From Thoreauomyces humboldtii (lineage: Eukaryota > Chytridiomycota > Chytridiomycetes > Spizellomycetales > Powellomycetaceae): a stretch of 11,565 bases of DNA. This document shows positions 7,720 through 11,565 of this stretch, piece after piece (positions within the stretch are counted from its first letter, which is position 1; each line of letters opens with the position of its first letter). The stretch lies in assembly GCA_027596035.1 (NCBI GenBank), contig JADGJA010000738.1, positions 1-11,565 of the forward strand, given 5' to 3'. The notes under the pieces were generated by a model, which was not told the origin of the DNA, made no database searches, and worked only from the letters and a program-made list of their open reading frames with translations. The position numbers and the translations under genes are program-made.

Positions 7720-9959
7720 TCACACGCCGGAAAACCCCTCAAACAACCTATCGATCGTCGCCGTGATGTCCTCCATCTGAGGACTGCTGGCTTCCGTCCC
7801 CATCCTCTCTTCCGCGGCGTGTCCCGGATGCGGTGATGGTGGAACAGGGTGCGTCGTCTGAACGTGACCGTGTGCTTCTCTGTCCGCATGGCCGTGTCGA
7901 TCGTCCGACGAGTCGGTCGATGAGGATCCCTGACTGGCGTTGCGTCTCGCGGCGGGGGACGGGGGGTTGGTCGGGATGGATTGGAGGAGGGAACGACGCG
8001 GGTGGGTCATGTTCATGTTCATGATGACGGGGGTTTCCGGCTGTGGTTGCGGTGCTGGGACGGGGACGGCGACGGTGGCGAGGAGCGTTGGTTCCGTGGG
8101 AGGGAGAGCGAAGGAGGATTGCATTGGGGTGGTTTGATATTGGTTGGACGTCTGGTTGAGGTTGAGATGTTCCTGTTTGCCGCATTCTTCTTGTTCTTCT
8201 TGCGGTGGCGGTGATGGCGTGCGTCGGGCTTGAGACACTTCCTCTGCTGCCACGGCGACACCGGCCTCGTCGTCTGTCGTCACGAATGGGAACGCGGCTG
8301 CGTCGAGCGTTCCGTCTCGGTCGAGGATCTGATGGGGGTGAGTCTTGTGGACCGTCGAAGTGGGGACGAGGGAGGGGAGGGAGTGGAACAGAGAGGCCGG
8401 GTGAAAGATCGTAACAGGGATCTCTACTTGGATGGCCGGACTAGAACGAGATGGGTGCGCTAATGAGTATCAGATGTATAGTGGTGTATGGTGCGCACAT
8501 CTACCTGCCGTTGGGTTTGATGGAGACCTGGACAACGTACGAGACGTCCAAGAGCATCCCGAAGCGGATCGACCGAGTCAGGACCTTGAAAAATGCAGCG
8601 TGATGCTTGAGATGTCGCGCGCAGATGGCTTTTCTAGAATGTTACCACTTACCGGCACATCGATGTCCACCACCAACGCCCTCTTCTCTCCCTTGCTCAC
8701 GCCCTTCCAGCTCCATCCATTTGCCACACCATTCTCCCCTCCACCCAGCCCTTCGACCCCGTCCCTTTTCTCCCTTCTCCACACCCTCCTCCCGACGACA
8801 CACCTCGCAAACGTGACAGGCAACAGCGCCGTCCCGGCTCCCCTCCCGGTAGCCAACGTGGCACCTGTGGTCGTCGTGCTCGCTGACCGCGCGAACGTCT
8901 TAGTTCTACGGACCAGCGAGATCGACAGACCCTTCACAGTCCGTTCCGAACGGTTCTCGATCGACAGGTGCACGAGACCCGGGGCACCGGAGATCCAGTG
9001 CGGGGATGGGGAGGGAAGGGCGACGGCCTGGAGATGGATCTCGCCTTTCTTGGAGAACAGGAATCGACCGTTCACGGTTCCTGTCGTCTCGCATCGTGGA
9101 GGAGTGGGTTGCGGGATGCCAGTGGGAGTGCCGGTAGGAGCGATGGAGGTGAAGGAGGGGGAAGTGAGGGAGGATGCTACGGATTCGAGCAGGTTGAATG
9201 TGGTTGATGCGATCAAAGGAGGCTCAGGTGTGGTGCGAACAATGTGTTTGAGATGTAATGTGCTGTGATCCGGCGGTCGTCAGATTCTTGCATCATTTGA
9301 CGAAAAAAGAAAAAACGTTGCGTCTCTGCCCGACTCACCAAGAGACAACGTATCGTACACCCCCAACCTTCTTCTCCCAGAACGACGACGGGAGCGGAAC
9401 AGGTCCGGGAACGTTGATCCTCAATCCATCCTCCCTCTCCTCCCCCACCTCCTGCATCGGGATCTCGAACGCCAGAGTGTGACGACCCTTTCGAGCGATC
9501 CACATCCCGTGCTCGTCAGGATGACCCGGCACGACCGCTTCAGTCGTCGCGAACGTTCCGGTGGGAGTCGCCTCCTGGATCGGGAGCGTGTGATGCAGGA
9601 AGGTGCGTCGATTGGGAGTATGGGTCTGAGGGTCCGTCGTTTCTGTCGATTCAACCCGCCCGTCAGTACACGTACCGGTACTTTTTCACCGCTCTTTTCA
9701 CTCCACCTTCGAACCCAACCACATCGACAGTGATCCTCCCGATCTTGACGCCTCGATTCTTGGTCACGTCCACGGTGACGGATCCCGACACGGATCCCTT
9801 GGCGATGAAGAAGGATCGTTCGAGACGGAGGTCGACCGTCACCCCGCATGCTTTGGGGCGCGATGGGCGTTTGGAGGATGGAAAATCCGGGAGGGGATCC
9901 GTGTACGTTGCGGGAGATAGAGGATTGACCTGCCATTGAGCTGGAGTGGTCATCGTCAT
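7720..9959 (-). CDS. Arrestin-domain protein (alpha-arrestin-like), five exons, 661 residues
   Basis: Proposed exons on the minus strand: 9959-9672, 9625-9339, 9262-8653, 8584-8505 and 8440-7720, with introns of 46, 76, 68 and 64 nt (phases 0, 2, 0, 2). They join in frame to 661 residues ending at TGA. Residues about 40-195 form an arrestin N domain: GRITVDVVGFEGG, then GRHTLAFEIP, LPSSFWEKKVGGVRYVVS. Residues about 255-445 form the C domain: GEIHLQAVALPS, VHLSIENRSERTVKGLSISL, a variable insert, then WSWKGVSKGE, VDIDVP, LLDVSYVVQVSIKPNG and VEIPVTI, the usual order in fungal arrestins. From about residue 445 the tail is disordered, rich in Pro, Ser, Gln and His. Fungal alpha-arrestins generally act as cytosolic adaptors that bring the Rsp5 ubiquitin ligase to membrane transporters, using PPxY motifs; I see none here, so its partner is uncertain. 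The start at 9959 is the first ATG of a nested MTMTT start (9959 or 9953). Confidence 0.88.
8441..8504 (-). other. Intron 4 of the arrestin gene
   Basis: Donor GTAGAT at 8504, acceptor TTCTAG ending at 8441; 64 nt, phase 2. It joins VSIKPNG to SPAIQVEIPVTIF, the last conserved strand of the arrestin C domain. The closer AG dinucleotides downstream give a wrong frame, which fixes the acceptor. Confidence 0.82.
8585..8652 (-). other. Intron 3 of the arrestin gene
   Basis: Donor GTAAGT at 8652, acceptor TTCAAG ending at 8585; 68 nt, phase 0. It joins DIDVP to VLTRSIRFGMLLDVSY, the expected strand-to-strand transition of the arrestin C domain. Confidence 0.88.
9263..9338 (-). other. Intron 2 of the arrestin gene
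   Basis: Donor GTGAGT at 9338, CTGAC branch-like site inside, acceptor CACAG ending at 9263; 76 nt, phase 2. It joins the VRYVVS strand to TLHLKHIVR and removes the in-frame TGA at 9337-9335. Confidence 0.85.
9626..9671 (-). other. Intron 1 of the arrestin gene
   Basis: The frame stops just after residue 96. A 46 nt intron with donor GTGTAC (9671) and acceptor CCTCAG (ending 9626) restores a phase 0 frame into the second arrestin N segment. A stronger-looking donor, GTACGT at 9675, would give phase 2 and does not join in frame with any nearby AG. The boundary is therefore the least certain of the four introns. Confidence 0.6.
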
Positions 9960-10246
9960 TGCGGGTCTTGCTTCCTATAGACTTCTTCTCTCTGATGGGG
10001 TTGCTTGGTTTGGAATATGAACGGTTGTAGGCTCGCTAGGAGGAAAAGACTTGGACGCGCAAGTGTTATTGATTTCTGCTCCTTACGCTTCTTTTTCGGC
10101 CCCGTCCGGGCGAAAAACTACTTGTTATTGCGCATCACATTCTCCTGATCACCCTCGCGCGAGGAGGTTCGTGTTTTTTCTGACGGCATCGTCCTTGCTG
10201 GTTTCTTGCGTCCGGTGTCTCGTTCGCGGTATTCTTTTTTTGGAAA

Positions 10247-10263
10247 CGGTTCGTTTGGAACCG
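10247..10263. repeat. Small perfect inverted repeat
   Basis: CGGTTC, a 5-base spacer, then GAACCG. It lies about 290 bp upstream of the arrestin start. It could be a binding site for a dimeric factor or chance. Confidence 0.35.
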
Positions 10264-10441
10264 AGACATAAAAGCAGAGAAAGCTCAGGGAAGCGAAGAA
10301 AATCTCCTCCCGAAACTCGAGGGGTGTAAATCAAGGCCGTCCACTCATGATGCGGACGTACAGACCATTGAGATGCACGGTAGCATGCATCGTATCAGCT
10401 CTTGCCAATCCGTCCGCCCTGGACCTCTTGGAGCAGCAGCA

Positions 10442-10451
10442 GGGGGGGGGG
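10442..10451 (+). repeat. Run of ten G
   Basis: A homopolymer following three cag repeats, in the divergent intergenic region. It is prone to length error in sequencing. Confidence 0.85.
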
Positions 10452-10503
10452 CCGGGACGGTGACGGTCGACACTCGACAGTCGCGGGGGGAAAGTCCGCT
10501 CGC

Positions 10504-10510
10504 TGACTCA
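10504..10510 (+). promoter_or_regulatory. TGACTCA site 1 (Gcn4/AP-1-type bZIP motif)
   Basis: Perfect match to the pseudo-palindromic TGACTCA consensus bound by fungal Gcn4/CpcA-type bZIP factors. It lies in the divergent promoter region, 43 bp from a second identical site. Function is inferred from the motif only. Confidence 0.4.
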
Positions 10511-10546
10511 TCATCATCCGAGCAGCCTCGTTTCCGTCAGCCAAAG

Positions 10547-10553
10547 TGACTCA
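10547..10553 (+). promoter_or_regulatory. TGACTCA site 2 (Gcn4/AP-1-type bZIP motif)
   Basis: Second perfect TGACTCA, in the same orientation, four helical turns (43 bp) from site 1. It is about 590 bp upstream of both flanking start codons, so it could serve either gene. Confidence 0.4.
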
Positions 10554-11146
10554 CACCCATCTCACTCGTCCGCGGATCCGTTTCGATAGCCTGATTTCCA
10601 CATTTTTTCTTACAGCGGAGCCCACACCCGCGATAGACACGATACGATACCGGAGGTCATCGACCGTCGCTTTCCTCCCTTTTCTCTTCTTCTTCTTTTT
10701 TTATCAAACCCAGTCGCATTGATAGCGGAGCTTTATGAGCCCCACTCGGATAGCGTCGCTCCAGACGGACGATAAAGATATGGCGGAGCCAGCTCGAACA
10801 AAGGAGAAAAAAGATTTCTGATATCTCATACAAGGTGTTTGGGTCGGCTATGCTCTTCCTTTTTTTCTTCTTGAACTGGTGGTGGCGGTATCCTGGCGGT
10901 ATCATATCTTTTTTCTTTCCAGCGATCTTTGATGTTGGGATCATTACTGTTCATTACTCACAGTCCTTCTATAGCGGTGTGATGGGGGCATGAGCTCCGA
11001 TCGATGTTGTGAATGGGGACTACATAAGAGCAAGCACGACGAGTGGGTGTGCCAGTCTTGTTCCATCCACAGATCTCACAGTCAATCCCAACATACAACC
11101 TTCACAACTCTCAGTCCCACAACCAAAACCAATACACATACCGAAC

Positions 11147-11551
11147 ATGCACCTCTCCTTCCTCCACCCCGTCTCGATTTCGATCAGCCCCGTAATCAAA
11201 GGCCTCGGATCCTCCAAGAAATCATCCACCACCACCACCACCACCACCGCCACATCCACATCGCAGACTCCGTCCCGATGGAACATCACCCGATTCGGAA
11301 AACCCGACACGGACGGCACCACGGGACGCGGCGCGACGACGACGACGCTCCCGCCCATGATCCTCGGTGGGATGATGCACCTGCGGAACGTGACCGGGAC
11401 GCCCGAGGTGGCCAGCGACGAGGGTAGGACGGTCAGACCGGTCGTCGGCGGTGCGGCGAGTTTTGGATCCACGAGGACGACGAGGCGAGATGGGAGTGAC
11501 GGCAGGAAGACGGTCGTTCCGAAGGGGTTGAGTCACTTTTCGAGGTCGTAG
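11147..11551 (+). CDS. Ser/Thr-rich hypothetical protein, probable first exon, runs towards the right edge
   Basis: An ATG at 11147 opens a 134-codon frame that closes with TAG at 11549-11551. The 100 bases before it are a CA-rich leader (repeated caac, ccaa and caca) typical of fungal 5' untranslated regions, and codons after the ATG favour C in the third position. The product starts MHLSFLHPVSISISP, has a run of seven Thr (CCA repeat), then a Gly/Thr/Arg-rich stretch. No family is recognised. The terminal stop may lie in an intron, since GT dinucleotides precede it and the window ends 14 bases later. The gene is divergent from the arrestin gene with a shared 1.2 kb promoter region. The opposite strand (11472-11020) also has a long open frame with good codon use, reading a Val-run through the same repeat; I judge the plus strand more likely from leader and start context. 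Confidence 0.48.
   Translation: MHLSFLHPVSISISPVIKGLGSSKKSSTTTTTTTATSTSQTPSRWNITRFGKPDTDGTTGRGATTTTLPPMILGGMMHLRNVTGTPEVASDEGRTVRPVVGGAASFGSTRTTRRDGSDGRKTVVPKGLSHFSRS
11227..11251 (+). repeat. CCA trinucleotide microsatellite
   Basis: A run of CCA/ACC repeats that encodes seven Thr in the plus frame (Val in the minus frame). It lies inside the probable first exon at the right edge and is likely length-variable between strains. Confidence 0.85.
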
Positions 11552-11565
11552 AAGGAAGATGGAAT

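Larger units (their letters stand above)
9960..11146. promoter_or_regulatory. Divergent intergenic region between the arrestin gene and the right-hand gene
   Basis: About 1.2 kb without a convincing coding frame. It holds a perfect small inverted repeat (10247-10263), a run of ten G (10442-10451), two TGACTCA sites (10504 and 10547), and pyrimidine tracts at 10668-10702, 10855-10872 and 10905-10921. The 10-mer tggcggtatc is repeated at 10883 and 10894. An intron in the leader of the right-hand gene is possible, because the last pyrimidine tract ends in a good acceptor (ttctttccag at 10921), but no donor is certain. Confidence 0.55.

Noticed and set aside
8432..9268. 278-codon plus-strand open frame
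   Set aside because: It is antisense to arrestin exons 3 and 4, whose protein similarity and splice sites are clear on the minus strand.
9421..9936. 171-codon minus-strand frame
   Set aside because: It overlaps arrestin exons 1 and 2 in another frame and reads Arg-rich non-protein-like sequence; the spliced arrestin frame explains the region.
10990..11427. 145-codon plus frame with a poly-His run
   Set aside because: It is the CCA repeat read in another frame, crosses the leader of the 11147 start, and its codon use is poor.
1..11565. CRISPR array, bacterial operon, rRNA gene or transposase
   Set aside because: No regularly spaced repeats, ribosome-binding sites, rRNA signature strings or transposase/reverse transcriptase motifs were seen on either strand.

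Overview
The window reads as nuclear DNA of a fungus. The one clearly intact protein-coding gene is a minus-strand arrestin-fold gene split by four short GT-AG introns of 46, 76, 68 and 64 nt, three of them with good donor sites. Leaders are pyrimidine-rich or CA-rich, and nothing resembles bacterial operons or ribosome-binding sites. Short introns, C-ending codons and a long low-complexity protein tail suit a basidiomycete, but this is inference; no lineage marker is present.

Layout. From 1 to about 7.2 kb there is no long open frame. The plus strand carries a chain of short segments (20-100 codons) that look like protein, interrupted by stops and frame changes. Only one resembles a known family: 2363-2485 matches the end of the PAZ domain and start of the following linker of Argonaute proteins. 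Within this zone two stretches of about 550-580 bp (4636-5217 and 6085-6625) are diverged direct copies of one another; the second is preceded by a plausible gene start at 5791. I favour a graveyard of decayed genes, but multi-exon genes with many small introns cannot be excluded without RNA data.

At 7478-7515 lies a clean 5' half of a tRNA-Leu(UAA)-type gene without a matching 3' half. It is followed by the arrestin gene (9959 down to 7720; 661 residues once spliced), which encodes an N-terminal and a C-terminal arrestin domain and a disordered tail of about 220 residues without a PPxY motif.

From 9960 to 11146 is a 1.2 kb divergent intergenic region with two TGACTCA sites 43 bp apart, a run of ten G, and several pyrimidine tracts. 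It ends in a CA-rich leader and a likely start codon at 11147 for an unrecognised Ser/Thr-rich protein that probably continues past the right edge.

I cannot name a new biological system here. The best leads are the duplicated unknown coding unit, the Argonaute-like relic, and the shared promoter region of the arrestin gene and its divergent neighbour.
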